Shown piece after piece: positions 46,396 to 56,108 of a stretch of DNA of 64,000 nucleotides (the first letter of the stretch is position 1; the number at the start of each line of letters is the position of its first letter). The stretch is from Alloalcanivorax xenomutans. GTDB lineage: Bacteria > Pseudomonadota > Gammaproteobacteria > Pseudomonadales > Alcanivoracaceae. The stretch is from assembly GCF_900217905.1 (NCBI RefSeq), contig NZ_OBMO01000006.1, forward strand, positions 123,282 to 187,281, in the 5' to 3' direction. The position numbers were made by a program, and so were the translations under genes. The notes beneath the pieces are model-generated. The model did no database searches, had not been told where the DNA came from, and worked only from the letters and a program-made list of their open reading frames with translations.

Positions 46396-47068
46396 CGCCA
46401 AGGCCGCCCTGGAACCGGGGTGGATGAACGTCCTCGCGGCGGAGTTCGACAAGGATTACATGGTGCGTCTGCGGGCGTTCCTGCGTGAGGAAAAGCAAAA
46501 GGGCGAGACCGTGTTCCCGCCGGGCCCGGACATCTTCCGGGCCTTCAACGATACCCCCTTCGAGGACGTCAAGGTGGTGATCCTGGGCCAGGACCCGTAT
46601 CACGGGCCGGGCCAGGCCCACGGCCTGTGTTTCTCGGTGCAGCCGGGCGTGCGGGTGCCGCCGTCGCTGGTCAATATCTTCAAGGAAATCGAACGGGATC
46701 TGGGCATTCCCGCCCCCGATCACGGTAATCTGGAGCCCTGGGCCAAGCAGGGCGTGCTGTTGCTCAACGCGGTGCTCACCGTGCGCGCCGGCCAGGCCGC
46801 TTCCCATCAAAAGCAGGGTTGGGAAGAGTTCACCGATCAGGCCATCGACCACATCAACCGTGAGCGTGAGGGCGTGGTGTTCATGCTGTGGGGCAGCTAC
46901 GCGCAAAAGAAAGGGCGCCTGATCGACCGTCAGCGCCACTGCGTGCTGACCGCGCCGCACCCGTCGCCGCTGTCGGCGCACCGCGGCTTTCTCGGGTGCG
47001 GCCATTTTTCCCGCGCCAACCAGTATTTGATTCAACAGGGCAAGACTCCGGTGGATTGGGCCCTTTAA
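46388..47068 (+). CDS. ung: uracil-DNA glycosylase
   Basis: 226 residues. Family 1 motifs: GQDPYHG (67-73) with the catalytic Asp, [24 protein letters not shown], and the [11 protein letters not shown] intercalation loop. It removes uracil from DNA in base-excision repair. Translationally coupled to the TetR gene. Confidence 0.97.
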   Translation: MSDAKAALEPGWMNVLAAEFDKDYMVRLRAFLREEKQKGETVFPPGPDIFRAFNDTPFEDVKVVILGQDPYHGPGQAHGLCFSVQPGVRVPPSLVNIFKEIERDLGIPAPDHGNLEPWAKQGVLLLNAVLTVRAGQAASHQKQGWEEFTDQAIDHINREREGVVFMLWGSYAQKKGRLIDRQRHCVLTAPHPSPLSAHRGFLGCGHFSRANQYLIQQGKTPVDWAL

Positions 47069-47184
47069 CGGCTTTTTGCAACACCCGGGTGCTATCCGTG
47101 GTTTGATACTTGCTATAGCGATTGTTTCTCCAATCGATTCTTTTTCGATCGGGATTTCTATCGGAAAAAGGAGCCCGTGCCGGC

Positions 47185-48297
47185 ATGACCGACACCGTTC
47201 TGTTTCAGGAATTGCCCACCGCCTCCGGCCATGTGATTGGCCGCGCCACCCTTAACGCTCCCGCCGCCCTCAATGCGCTCAGTCTGGACATGATCGAGTC
47301 ACTGAGCCGGCGGCTGGACGACTGGCAAGACCGTGACGACATCGTCGCGATCTGGCTGGAAGGCGCCGGTGACAAGGCGTTTTGCGCCGGCGGTGATGTG
47401 GTGGCCCTGCATCGGGCCATGGTGCGCCACGCGGGCAAGGACCGGAATCCGGAAGTGGAGGCGTACTTCGCCGCCGAATACCGCCTCGACCACCGTCTGC
47501 ACCGCTCGCCGGTACCGGTGATCTGCTGGGCCGACGGCCTGGTGCTCGGTGGTGGCATGGGCCTGATGCAAGGCAGCACCTTCCGGCTGGTGACGGCAAA
47601 CAGCCGGCTCGGTATGCCGGAAATCAACATCGGTCTGTACCCGGACGTGGGCGCCAGCTGGTTTCTCAATCGCCTGCCGGGCCGTACCGGTTTGTTCCTG
47701 GGGCTCACCGGTGTTCATTTTGATGCCCGCGATGCTTTGAATCTGGGGCTGGCGGATCGCTGCCTGGACCAGGACGCGGAGCACCTGCTGGATGACCTCG
47801 GCGGCCAGAGCTTCACTGGCGAGCGCGCCGCCGACCATGCCCTGCTGTTTCGTTTCTTCCGCGATGCCGCCCACTATCCGTTACAGCTGGACGGCGCCGT
47901 CAGTGCCCGCCGTAATCTCATCGACAACTGGTGCGACGGCGCCGACCTGCCGGAAGTGGTGGACACTCTGCTGGCGGCGAAGGAATGCGACAGCTGGCTC
48001 GACAAGGCCCGCGCCAACCTCACCGGCGGCTGTCCGCAAACCGCTTTCCTGGTGTGGGAGCAACTGCGCCGGGCGCGTTATCTGTCACTTGAGGATGTGT
48101 TCCGCATGGAATGGACGCTGTCGGTGCAATGCGCGCTGCACGCGGATTTCCGCGAAGGCGTGCGCGCGCTGCTGATCGACAAGGACGGCAAGCCGCGCTT
48201 CCGCCACCGCAGTGTGCATGAGGTGCCGCCGGGGTACATCGACACTTTCTTCGAAAACCCGGCACCGCGGCATCCGCTGGCGGATTTGGGGTCCTAG
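47185..48297 (+). CDS. enoyl-CoA hydratase/isomerase family, 3-hydroxyisobutyryl-CoA hydrolase-like
   Basis: 370 residues from the ATG at 47185 (GGAG upstream), longer than ordinary crotonases and of the ECH_2 type. Oxyanion-hole regions AFCAGGDVVALH and VLGGGMGLMQGSTF, then MPEINIGLYPDVGASWFLNR, as in 3-hydroxyisobutyryl-CoA hydrolase of valine breakdown. The exact substrate is inferred; no valine-pathway genes are adjacent. Confidence 0.85.
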   Translation: MTDTVLFQELPTASGHVIGRATLNAPAALNALSLDMIESLSRRLDDWQDRDDIVAIWLEGAGDKAFCAGGDVVALHRAMVRHAGKDRNPEVEAYFAAEYRLDHRLHRSPVPVICWADGLVLGGGMGLMQGSTFRLVTANSRLGMPEINIGLYPDVGASWFLNRLPGRTGLFLGLTGVHFDARDALNLGLADRCLDQDAEHLLDDLGGQSFTGERAADHALLFRFFRDAAHYPLQLDGAVSARRNLIDNWCDGADLPEVVDTLLAAKECDSWLDKARANLTGGCPQTAFLVWEQLRRARYLSLEDVFRMEWTLSVQCALHADFREGVRALLIDKDGKPRFRHRSVHEVPPGYIDTFFENPAPRHPLADLGS

Positions 48298-48306
48298 CGG
48301 CGAAAA

Positions 48307-48373
48307 TCGCTGGCAAGCCAGCTTCCCGCGGCGGCTTCGCAGCCCCGTCTGTGGGAAGCTGGCTTGCCAGCGA
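48307..48373. repeat. perfect 21-bp inverted repeat (REP-like)
   Basis: Arms start TCGCTGGCAAGCCAGCTTCC, perfectly inverted, at 48307-48327 and 48353-48373. The core differs from the GTGGGAGC group (GGGAAGCTGGCTTGCCAGCG), so it is a second REP subtype or a strong hairpin ending the upstream gene. Confidence 0.8.
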
Positions 48374-48504
48374 ATCGGCGTTCAAGCGTGTCCGCACTTT
48401 CCCATAAATACCAGTGATAATGAGTATGCCCGCGTTGTGCTGGTGCCCCGCGCCGCCCGGCGGTAGGGTTAGGCTCCTTCTTCGTTCCAAGCAGGGAGCC
48501 AGGC

Positions 48505-49509
48505 ATGTCTTTCCAGCATTACAGCTTGATTCAAGCGCCCATGGCCGGCGGTATCAGTGGTGCCCGTTTCGTCGCCGAAGCGAGCCGCGCCGGGGCGCTT
48601 GGTTCAGTGGGCGCCGGTTATTTGAGCGGCGCCGCGATCCTCGAGTCGGCCCGGGGTGTGCGCGACGCCGGCGGCGATGCGTTCGCCATCAATCTGTTTA
48701 TCCCGCCGTCACAAACGCCGGACGCCGAACAAGTGGTGAAAGCAAAGGCGGCGCTGCGTTCCTGCTATGCCGCCGCCGGCGTGGCCATGCCGGAACAGTT
48801 CGCGCCGCTGCCGTCCTTCGACGAGCAGTTCGAAGCGGTGCTGGAAGCGCGCCCGGCGGTGTTTTCCTACACCTTCGGCCGTCTGTCCAGGGATCGCATG
48901 GACGCCTGCCGCGCGCGCGGTATCGCCCTGGTGGGTACCGCCACCAGTGTGGCGGAGGCGCAAGCGCTGGCCGAGGACGGTGTTGACGCGGTGGTCCTGC
49001 AGGGCGAGGAAGCCGGCGGCCATCGTGGCAGCGTCGACCCGCTGGCGCCGGGCATGGTGCTGGACGATCTGCTGGCGGCTTGCCGGCAAGTGGTGTCCCT
49101 GCCGTTGATCGCCGCCGGTGGTTTGATGGACGGCGCCGACATGGCGAGGGTAATGCGTGCCGGTGCCGCCGCCGCGCAACTGGGCACGGCCTTTCTGCGC
49201 TGCCCGGAAGCGGACACGGCGGCGGTCTGGAAACAACGGCTGGCCGAGGCGGCCCCCGGCGCCACCGGTGTCACCCGCGCGGTCTCCGGCCGCTGGGCAC
49301 GAGGCCTGGCCAACGCCTGGATGGATGAGCGCGCCCCCAAGGATATCGCTCCCTACCCGGAACAACACCGCCTGACTTCCCCTTTGCGCAAAGGCGCTGG
49401 CGCCGACTGGAAAAGCCTCTGGGCCGGCACGGGGGCGCACCGTTCCCGGGAGATGCCGGTGGCGGAGCTGGTGCGGACGCTGGAAGAAGAATGGAAAGAC
49501 AGTGAATAG
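48505..49509 (+). CDS. nitronate monooxygenase family protein
   Basis: 334 residues. FMN-binding TIM barrel: IQAPMAGGISGARFVAEASR, VVLQGEEAGGHRG, PLIAAGGLMDGADMARVMRAGA, AQLGTAFLRCPEA. It oxidises alkyl nitronates to carbonyls, a detoxification step. Its last three codons (D/S/E) and the TAG stop lie in the heptad repeat starting at 49501. Confidence 0.92.
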   Translation: MSFQHYSLIQAPMAGGISGARFVAEASRAGALGSVGAGYLSGAAILESARGVRDAGGDAFAINLFIPPSQTPDAEQVVKAKAALRSCYAAAGVAMPEQFAPLPSFDEQFEAVLEARPAVFSYTFGRLSRDRMDACRARGIALVGTATSVAEAQALAEDGVDAVVLQGEEAGGHRGSVDPLAPGMVLDDLLAACRQVVSLPLIAAGGLMDGADMARVMRAGAAAAQLGTAFLRCPEADTAAVWKQRLAEAAPGATGVTRAVSGRWARGLANAWMDERAPKDIAPYPEQHRLTSPLRKGAGADWKSLWAGTGAHRSREMPVAELVRTLEEEWKDSE

Positions 49510-49706
49510 TTAATAGGGAACAGTGAATAGTTGCGCGCGCTACGAAAGGCGCTGACTGAAACCAAAGAGGCCGCGCCCAAACCTGGGTGCGGCCTCTTTG
49601 ATTGGAAAAATAAAAAAGCGGGCTATTGCGGATCGGCAAACGGCCCTTGCGTCATCGCAACGCCGCCTTCTTTTCACTGTTCACTATTCACTGTTACTTA
49701 TTCACT
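49501..49706. repeat. element bounded by inverted heptad-repeat arrays
   Basis: Left array 49501-49528: AGTGAAT, AGTTAAT, AGGGAAC, AGTGAAT. Right array 49672-49706 is the same unit (AGTKAAY) in inverse orientation, about five copies. Between them lies 145 bp including a terminator. The left array supplies the stop of the nitronate monooxygenase gene, the right array the stop of ygfZ. Related arrays are at 62946-63092 and 63867-63894. Confidence 0.8.
49564..49598. terminator. bidirectional terminator inside the heptad element
   Basis: Stem AAAGAGGCCGC-GCCCA / TGGGTGCGGCCTCTTT with one mismatch and a short loop. A-rich and T-rich on opposite flanks. It serves the convergent nitronate monooxygenase and ygfZ genes. 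Confidence 0.8.
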
Positions 49707-50651
49707 GCCCTTCCCATATGGCAGTGCCATCGCCGCCGCCCCCAACGCCTGATCATCGGCGAACAACTCCCCCTCATGGTCAAGGCGCACCACCGCGAGC
49801 AGGCGGGGGGTGGGTTCGCCGCGGGCGCTGTCGACCACTTCGCCGACGGCGCGGCCGTCGCTGTTGCGCAGAGGTTGTCCCGGGGAGAGGGGCGGGCCGT
49901 TGTAGGTGAAGGCGGCCATGCGTTGCTTGAGCTTGCCCTTGAAGTGCATGCGCGCCACCACTTCCTGGCCGGTGTAGCAGCCTTTGTTGAAGCTGACGCC
50001 GCCGAGCAGGTCGTAGTTGAGCACCTGGGGCAGGAACAGATCCTCGCCGCCGGGGTAGATCTGGCCTTCGCCGGCGCCGATATCGAGAAAACGCCAGCCC
50101 TCGCCGTCGACCGGGGTGCGGCTTGCCTGCTTCCGTTGCGCCCGGCTCAGTTCCGCCAGGGCGTCGTCAGCGCCGATCACCAGCAGTTGCTCGGTGAGCG
50201 GATAACGCAGCAGAGTCAGGCCACCATGGTGGCGGCCATGGCCCGCATCCGGCAGCGGCAGGCCGCTTTGCTCCAGCGCTCCGGCCAGGCCGATCACGCG
50301 CAGATCCTCGGCCACCTCGAAGGTCACCTTGGCGCGCAGTCGGTATTTTTCCAGGCAACGGATCACCGCTTCGGCCATGGTCGCCGGGCACAGCATCAGA
50401 TAGCCCTGGTCATCGCGGACCAGGCGCAGACTCACCAGGCCCCGGCCTTTCAGCGACAGATGCATGGCGGCATGGTGCTCGCCCTGATCGATCCGTTTCA
50501 GATCGCAGGTGAGTTGCCCTTGCAGATAGGACCCCGCTTCCTCGCCGCGCACCCGCACCACCGCCAGATGGTCGCAGATCGCCAGGGCCGGTGTGGTAAC
50601 GCCGCCGTTGGCGGGGGAGATTTCCGCGATCAAAGAGGACCAAGCGCTCAT
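49698..50651 (-). CDS. ygfZ: folate-binding Fe-S maturation protein YgfZ
   Basis: 317 residues from the ATG at 50651. Glycine-cleavage-T-like fold with the family signature KGCYTGQE (223-230), whose cysteine is essential in E. coli. It helps repair or assemble certain Fe-S enzymes with folate. Its final Ser-Glu codons and TAA lie in the heptad repeat. Divergent from sdhE. Confidence 0.94.
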   Translation of the reverse strand: MSAWSSLIAEISPANGGVTTPALAICDHLAVVRVRGEEAGSYLQGQLTCDLKRIDQGEHHAAMHLSLKGRGLVSLRLVRDDQGYLMLCPATMAEAVIRCLEKYRLRAKVTFEVAEDLRVIGLAGALEQSGLPLPDAGHGRHHGGLTLLRYPLTEQLLVIGADDALAELSRAQRKQASRTPVDGEGWRFLDIGAGEGQIYPGGEDLFLPQVLNYDLLGGVSFNKGCYTGQEVVARMHFKGKLKQRMAAFTYNGPPLSPGQPLRNSDGRAVGEVVDSARGEPTPRLLAVVRLDHEGELFADDQALGAAAMALPYGKGSE

Positions 50652-50779
50652 AGTGTTCCCGGTTGTTGACTGGTCACACATGATAGGGAATCGGGGTGGG
50701 TGCTGTCAGCTTTCGCCCATATCGCCGGAACGTCGCCTGACATACAATTGCCCGCCTGCACATCGTATTGGGGAAAGAC

Positions 50780-51037
50780 ATGTCGCTGGCCGATCTGAAA
50801 CGTCGTTATCGCTGGCAGTGCCGTCGTGGCGCTTCCGAGGTGGAGGTGGTGCTGTACGGCTATCTGGATCATCACTTCGAGCAGGATAGCGAGGCCAACC
50901 GGGCGCTGTTCCCGAAACTGCTGGAATGCGCGGACGTCGACATGCTGGAGTGGTTCACCGCCCGTTCGGAACCGCAAGACCCGGAGTTACGCGCCTATGT
51001 CCGCCACATACTCGGCCTCGTTTCCGCCTCGTCTTGA
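50780..51037 (+). CDS. sdhE: succinate dehydrogenase assembly factor SdhE
   Basis: 85 residues from the ATG at 50780. All-helical, with the flavinylation motif RGASE (the RGxxE motif, near residue 15) and LLECADVDMLEWFTARSEPQ. It promotes covalent FAD attachment to SdhA and related flavoproteins. It overlaps ygfX by 41 bp; nadB, another flavoprotein gene, follows convergently. Confidence 0.95.
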   Translation: MSLADLKRRYRWQCRRGASEVEVVLYGYLDHHFEQDSEANRALFPKLLECADVDMLEWFTARSEPQDPELRAYVRHILGLVSASS

Positions 51038-51416
51038 GCTGCGCCCTTCGGCCTGGCCGCGCCGTCTGCGCCTCGCCGCTTTGCTGATTTCCGCTCTGGC
51101 GCTGTGGCACAGCGCGGTGCCGGTGGGGGCATTTCCGCCGTTGCTGGCGGGGCTGGCGTGGTGGTTGTGGCGGTGGCGGCCGCCACTAGTGACGGCGGTG
51201 GCGGTCACCGCCACGGAAGTGACTCTGGTGTTGGAAAATCCGGACCTGAAAGAGAGCCGGATCACCGTGACGGCGCCGTTCCGCGCCTGGACGCCCGGGC
51301 CCTGGCTGGCGTTGCGCTGCCCCGGCCGGGGCTGGGTCTGGATCTTCGCCGATCAGGCCGGGGAAGCGGCGCTCACGCCGCTGCGTCAGGTGCTCTGGCT
51401 CAATCGGCGGCGCTGA
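50997..51416 (+). CDS. ygfX: YgfX (CptA-like) membrane protein
   Basis: 139 residues from the ATG at 50997, inside the end of sdhE; no later start keeps both helices. Two membrane helices (about 25-40 and 44-58, [17 protein letters not shown]) and a soluble C-terminal domain. sdhE-ygfX pairing is conserved. YgfX has been described as an inner-membrane toxin-like partner, but its role is disputed. Convergent overlap of 17 bp with nadB. Confidence 0.82.
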   Translation: MSATYSASFPPRLELRPSAWPRRLRLAALLISALALWHSAVPVGAFPPLLAGLAWWLWRWRPPLVTAVAVTATEVTLVLENPDLKESRITVTAPFRAWTPGPWLALRCPGRGWVWIFADQAGEAALTPLRQVLWLNRRR

Positions 51417-53031
51417 CCGGCGAAAGGGCTCCCAAGGGGCTGTTGTCCGGCACCAGCACGCTGTCCCGTGGCGGATCCTGGGGGCCGGGAAACTCGCGCA
51501 TGAAATGCAGGCCCCGGCTTTCACGGCGTTGCAGCGCCGAACGGATGATCAGGTCGGCGATCACCACCAGGTTGCGCAGTTCCAGCAGATCGTTGCTGAT
51601 GTGGTAGTTGCTGTAATACTCGCTGATTTCCTTCTGCAGCAAATCCACCCGGTGCTGGGCCCGCTCCAGCCGTTTCACCGTACGCACGATGCCCACGTAG
51701 TCCCACATGAAGCGCCGCAGCTCATCCCAGTTGTGGCTGATCACCACGTCTTCGTCGGAGTCGGTGACCAGGCTGTCGTCCCATTCCTCGGCGCCGCGCG
51801 GCAGCGGCAGACCGGCAAGGTGCTCGCTGATGTGGCGGGCCACGGAGCGGCCGTACACCAGACATTCCAGCAGGGAATTGCTGGCCATGCGGTTGGCGCC
51901 GTGCAGACCGGTGAAACTGGTCTCGCCCAGCGCGTACAGACCGGGCAGGTCGGTTTCGCCGTTTTCGTTGATCATCACCCCGCCGCAGGTGTAATGGGCC
52001 GCCGGCACCACCGGGATCGGATCGCGGGTGATGTCCAGGCCCAGTTGCAGGCACTTGGCGTAGACGGTGGGGAAGTGCTCGATGATGAAATCCGCCGGCT
52101 TGTGGCTGATGTCCAGATACAGACAATCGGCGCCCAGGCGCTTCATTTCATGGTCGATGGCACGGGCCACCACATCCCGTGGCGCCAGTTCCGCCCGTTC
52201 ATGGAAGCGCGGCATGAAACGCTCGCCGTTGGGCAGCAGCAGTTTGCCGCCTTCGCCGCGGATCGCCTCGGTGATCAGGAAGCTCTTGGCCTTGGGGTGG
52301 TACAGACAGGTGGGATGGAACTGCATGAATTCCATGTTCGCCACCCGGCAGCCGGCGCGCCAGGCCATGGCGATGCCGTCGCCGGTGGCCACGTCCGGAT
52401 TGGAGGTGTACAGGTACACCTTGGAGGCGCCGCCGGTGGCGAGCACCACCGACCGGGCCAGAATGACATCGGTTTCGCCGCTGCGGATATCGTGCACATA
52501 GGCGCCGCAGCAGCGCCGCTCGCCATCGTGCACCTGGGTGATCAGATCCACCGCCACCCGGTGTTCGAACCGTTCCACGTTGGTCTTTTCCTTGACGCGG
52601 TCGATCAGCGTGCTGGAAATCGCCACGCCGGTGGCGTCGGCGGCGTGGATAATGCGCCGGTGGCTGTGGCCGCCCTCGCGGGTCAAATGGTAGGGCAGGG
52701 GCGCGTCCTGGCCGCCGGGCATGCGGGTGAAATCCACCCCCTGTTCAATCAGCCAGCGGATCGCTTCCGGGCCGTTTTCCACCGTGAACCGCACCGCGTC
52801 GTCGTGGCACAGGCCGGCGCCGGCCACATGGGTATCCTGGACATGGCTGTCCATGGAATCGGATTCATCCAGCACCGCCGCCACGCCGCCCTGGGCGTAA
52901 TAGGTGCTGGCGTGGGTCAGTTCGCCCTTGGAAAGCAGCGCCACCCGGGCATCGTCGGGCAGGCGCAGGGCCACGGTCAGGCCGGCGGCGCCGGAACCGA
53001 TGATCAGAACGTCGTAATGAAAGGTTGCCAT
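51400..53031 (-). CDS. nadB: L-aspartate oxidase
   Basis: 543 residues, E. coli NadB is 540. FAD motif [13 protein letters not shown], histidyl-rich active site [26 protein letters not shown] and [19 protein letters not shown]. It oxidises aspartate to iminoaspartate, the first step of de novo NAD synthesis. Divergent from rpoE. Confidence 0.97.
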   Translation of the reverse strand: MATFHYDVLIIGSGAAGLTVALRLPDDARVALLSKGELTHASTYYAQGGVAAVLDESDSMDSHVQDTHVAGAGLCHDDAVRFTVENGPEAIRWLIEQGVDFTRMPGGQDAPLPYHLTREGGHSHRRIIHAADATGVAISSTLIDRVKEKTNVERFEHRVAVDLITQVHDGERRCCGAYVHDIRSGETDVILARSVVLATGGASKVYLYTSNPDVATGDGIAMAWRAGCRVANMEFMQFHPTCLYHPKAKSFLITEAIRGEGGKLLLPNGERFMPRFHERAELAPRDVVARAIDHEMKRLGADCLYLDISHKPADFIIEHFPTVYAKCLQLGLDITRDPIPVVPAAHYTCGGVMINENGETDLPGLYALGETSFTGLHGANRMASNSLLECLVYGRSVARHISEHLAGLPLPRGAEEWDDSLVTDSDEDVVISHNWDELRRFMWDYVGIVRTVKRLERAQHRVDLLQKEISEYYSNYHISNDLLELRNLVVIADLIIRSALQRRESRGLHFMREFPGPQDPPRDSVLVPDNSPLGALSPVSAAD

Positions 53032-53400
53032 AGCTATCCGCGGTTATCCGCGCTGCCGGCTCGACACCGTGACCGGGGACGGTACGCAAAGCGGCGCATT
53101 ATGGAGGTGAATTGTTGAACCATTGTGAAAACCGGCCATGTTCAGGGAGGCCAGTATAGCGGTCCAGGCAACTCCTGTTACAATACCGCGCTTCAATCCT
53201 GGCTGGCGGGGGCCAAATCCGCTCCGGCACGGCCAGGGCAAGGCGAAGATCGCGACGTTCCGGGGGGCACAGTGCTTCTGCAACACCAGCTCACGACGGG
53301 AAAAACAGGGCCATCGGCGCCTGGTCGGTATGCGCCGCGCGTGCCGTGCCGACGGGATGTCGCCGCTCGTTTTGTCACGACCATCCCGAAGGAGTGCTAG
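53032..53400. other. divergent promoter region nadB / rpoE
   Basis: No gene supported; several small frames look random. A TATACT/TACAAT pair lies around 53155-53185 but no convincing -35 partner at standard spacing. I could not identify a sigma-E type GAACTT...TCTGA promoter by eye. Confidence 0.5.
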
Positions 53401-53985
53401 GTGTCCGACGAACAGTTGGTCAAAAAAGCCAAGAATGGTGATCAGCGCGCCTTTGAAGTGTTGGTGCTGAAGTACCAGCAACGTATCTTCGCTCTCATCA
53501 GCCGTTACGTCCGTGATCAGGATGAGGTCCAGGACGTGGCCCAGGAAGCCTTCATCAAAGCCTGGCGCGCCTTGCCGCGATTTCGTGGCGACAGTGCCTT
53601 CTATACCTGGCTTTACCGTATCGCCGTCAATACCGCCAAGAACCACCTGGTGGCCCAGGGGCGCCGTCCTCCGGGCACCGATCTGGATGCCGCCGAAGCG
53701 GAACAGTACAGTGGTGCGGAAATCCTGCACGAGATTGGAACCCCTGAGTCCCATGTGTTGTCTGAGGAGCTGGAGGCAGTAATCCACCGGGCCATCGAGG
53801 CACTGCCCCAGGAACTCAAGACCGCCGTGACCCTGCGTGAATTCGAGGGCCTCAGCTATGAGGACATCGCGGTGGTCATGGAATGTCCGGTGGGAACGGT
53901 GCGTTCGCGCATCTTCCGGGCTCGGGAAGCCATCGACGAGGCGGTGCGGCCCCTGCTAGGGTCGCAACGTGGAGACAAAGGGTGA
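53401..53985 (+). CDS. rpoE: ECF sigma factor RpoE/AlgU
   Basis: 194 residues from a GTG with AAGGAG upstream. Sigma-70 region 2 (YQQRIFALISRYVRDQDEVQ, DVAQEAFIKAWRALPRF) and region 4 (LPQELKTAVTLREFEGLSYE; VMECPVGTVRSRIFRAREAI). It directs transcription of envelope-stress genes. First gene of an rpoE-mucA-mucB-mucC-mucD cluster. Confidence 0.97.
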   Translation: MSDEQLVKKAKNGDQRAFEVLVLKYQQRIFALISRYVRDQDEVQDVAQEAFIKAWRALPRFRGDSAFYTWLYRIAVNTAKNHLVAQGRRPPGTDLDAAEAEQYSGAEILHEIGTPESHVLSEELEAVIHRAIEALPQELKTAVTLREFEGLSYEDIAVVMECPVGTVRSRIFRAREAIDEAVRPLLGSQRGDKG

Positions 53986-53989
53986 GGTC

Positions 53990-54571
53990 ATGAAACGGGA
54001 CTTTGAAGTGTTGTCCGCCCTGCTGGACGGAGAAACCAATGAATTCGAGACGCGGCGGGTGCTGCGGGATCTGGACGAGAATGGTTTGGATACCCTGGCC
54101 CGTTGGCAACTCACCCGTGATGTGATGCATGGCCAGGCGGTTCGGCCGGTGCCATCGTCCTTTAACGCGCGTCTGTCCGAGGCGCTGGCGGCGGAATCGG
54201 CGCCGGCGCGCCGGTCCGGCCTGGTGGGTGGTTTCGCCCGGGTGGCGGTGGCCGCCTCCGTGGCCGCGGCCACCGTGGTGGGCTGGCAGTACTGGAGCGG
54301 GCCCTCCGGCTCCTCCTTGTCTTCCGGCGCGCCGCAAAACACCCTGGCCGCCAATGATCAGCGCATGAGCCGTCCGTTCGGTGATCTTTCGCTGGTGTCG
54401 CAAAGCGCCCGTGGCGGTGCCGGCGCGGTGCCGGTGCAGGTCAACGCGGCCCAGCCGCGGGTCAACGCCATGCTGATGCGGCACAGTGAGTTCGCCGCGC
54501 GCCACAGCGGTCAGGGCATGATGCCTTACGCCCGTCTGGTGAGCATGGACGCCCGCAACGGAGCACGCTAA
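53990..54571 (+). CDS. rseA: anti-sigma-E factor RseA/MucA
   Basis: 193 residues from the ATG at 53990, 4 bp after rpoE. The N-terminal sigma-binding domain (EVLSALLDGETNEFETRRVL) is followed by one membrane helix (about 80-95, VAVAASVAAATVVGW) and a periplasmic part ending MPYARLVSMDARNGAR. It holds sigma-E at the membrane until cleaved by DegS/AlgW and RseP. Confidence 0.9.
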   Translation: MKRDFEVLSALLDGETNEFETRRVLRDLDENGLDTLARWQLTRDVMHGQAVRPVPSSFNARLSEALAAESAPARRSGLVGGFARVAVAASVAAATVVGWQYWSGPSGSSLSSGAPQNTLAANDQRMSRPFGDLSLVSQSARGGAGAVPVQVNAAQPRVNAMLMRHSEFAARHSGQGMMPYARLVSMDARNGAR

Positions 54572-54574
54572 CGA

Positions 54575-55552
54575 ATGCTGCGAACCCTCGCTTTTGGTCT
54601 GACCCTGATAGCGCCGCTGCCGGCGCTGTTGCTTGCCCCGCCGGCCTCGGCTCAGGAAGCCCCCGCGGCGACCCTGCTGCAATCCATGTCCGAGGCGTCC
54701 CGGCAACTCAACTATAAAGGCCGTTTCCTCTATCAGTTTGGTGCCGAAGTGAGCACCATGGAGGTAAGCCATGCGGTCTTCGACGACCATCAATATCAGC
54801 GTCTGACCCATCTCGACGGCCGCCTGGTGGAAGTGCTGCGGCGTGGACCGGAACTGGTCTGCCTGCATTCCAACGGCACCCTGACCCGGATCTCCGACGC
54901 CAACGGCTTGCCACTGGAATTCCAGGACCGGTTGGCCAGCGCCATCCCTTCCCAGTACAACGTCCTTCTTGACGGTGACGGCCGCGTCGCGGGCCGCCCG
55001 ACCCTGCGCGTGCGCGTGGCGCCGCTGGACAATCACCGTTACGGCTACCGGTTGTGGCTGGATGACGAAAGCAAACTGCTGCTGAAGTCGGAAATGGTGG
55101 ATGGCAACGGTCTGGCACTGGAGCGGGTGGAATTCGTCACCCTGGATTTGAATCCCGGGCTGCAACGGACCGACTTCGATGTGCCCGAGACCCACAGTGA
55201 ACGGGCCTTGGAAAACGTGGCGTCTTCCCGGCCCGGTAATTTCGTTATCGAGGCGCAATGGCTGCCCGGCGGTTTCGAGGCCGTGGATCGGGACTGGCGC
55301 CGTGTCGACACGGTGGCGGATCCGGTGGCGGCACAGAGTTACAGCGATGGTCTCGCCACCTTCACCGTCTTCGCCGAAGCCACCGACGGCGCCAGCCCCG
55401 AAGAGGGTGTCAGCCGGGTCGGTCCCACCGTGGCGATCAGCCGCCACATCCAGAACGGGCCGATTACCTTCCTTATGACCCTGGTGGGTGAAATCCCCCA
55501 GCCCACGGCCGAACGGGTCATGCAATCAATACAGGTCTCCACGGCGCAATGA
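54575..55552 (+). CDS. rseB: sigma-E regulator RseB/MucB
   Basis: 325 residues with a signal peptide (PPASA-QEAPAATLL). Lipid-carrier-like MucB/RseB fold (NYKGRFLYQFGAEVSTMEVS near residue 46). The periplasmic protein shields RseA from proteolysis and senses mislocalised LPS. Starts 3 bp after rseA. Confidence 0.93.
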   Translation: MLRTLAFGLTLIAPLPALLLAPPASAQEAPAATLLQSMSEASRQLNYKGRFLYQFGAEVSTMEVSHAVFDDHQYQRLTHLDGRLVEVLRRGPELVCLHSNGTLTRISDANGLPLEFQDRLASAIPSQYNVLLDGDGRVAGRPTLRVRVAPLDNHRYGYRLWLDDESKLLLKSEMVDGNGLALERVEFVTLDLNPGLQRTDFDVPETHSERALENVASSRPGNFVIEAQWLPGGFEAVDRDWRRVDTVADPVAAQSYSDGLATFTVFAEATDGASPEEGVSRVGPTVAISRHIQNGPITFLMTLVGEIPQPTAERVMQSIQVSTAQ

Positions 55553-56010
55553 TCGAGGAGCACGGGCGCGTGGTGGCACGGGAGCCCGGCGCGATCTGGG
55601 TGGAAACCGTGCGGGCCGGTGTCTGTGATGCCTGCCAGGCCCGCAAGGGTTGCGGCCATCGTCTGATCAATCAAAGCGGCGGGCAGCGGGCCCGTCTTCG
55701 CGTGCTGACCCGCGACACTTTCCAGGAAGACGAGGAAGTGGTGGTGGGCATTCCCGAAGGCGCTTTGCTGCGCGGTGCTCTGTGGGTTTACGCTTTACCC
55801 CTGGTTTTACTGTTTTCGGGCGCTCTGCTCGGCGGCGCCCTGCCGCTGCCGTTCGACGGCGCCGCGCTGTTCGGGGTGCTGGGCCTGCTGCTGGGTTTCA
55901 TCATCAATCGTTGGCGCGATCGCGGTGATCGCGGCCGGGCGTACCAACCAACGGTCCTGCGCCGCTGTCCGGCGCGGGAAGATGGGGCGGTCAGGATCGT
56001 TTCGTCATAA
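55549..56010 (+). CDS. rseC: RseC/MucC family protein
   Basis: 153 residues overlapping rseB by 4 bp (ATGA). N-terminal cysteine-rich stretch (GVCDACQARKGCGH), then two membrane helices near 78-96 and 102-122. RseC-family proteins act in SoxR reduction (with Rsx) and modulate sigma-E. Confidence 0.9.
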   Translation: MIEEHGRVVAREPGAIWVETVRAGVCDACQARKGCGHRLINQSGGQRARLRVLTRDTFQEDEEVVVGIPEGALLRGALWVYALPLVLLFSGALLGGALPLPFDGAALFGVLGLLLGFIINRWRDRGDRGRAYQPTVLRRCPAREDGAVRIVSS

Positions 56011-56108
56011 CGGGTGTCAGCACAAGACACACTGACCGGGGTTTGTTTTGGGGTAGAGAAGCCCTTCAAGGGCGGCAAGAGACTCCATCGATGCACAGGG
56101 AGCTTTCC

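Noticed and set aside
47118..47160. small hairpins before the enoyl-CoA hydratase-family gene
   Set aside because: Short ATTG/CAAT and ATCGA stems without a T-run or known motif.
49501..49706. heptad arrays considered as a CRISPR array
   Set aside because: Units are 7 bp, contiguous, without spacers and inverted at the far end; no cas genes.
53150..53190. possible sigma-70 promoters for nadB and rpoE
   Set aside because: TATACT and TACAAT are present but no -35 box at 16-18 bp spacing; not reported as a promoter.
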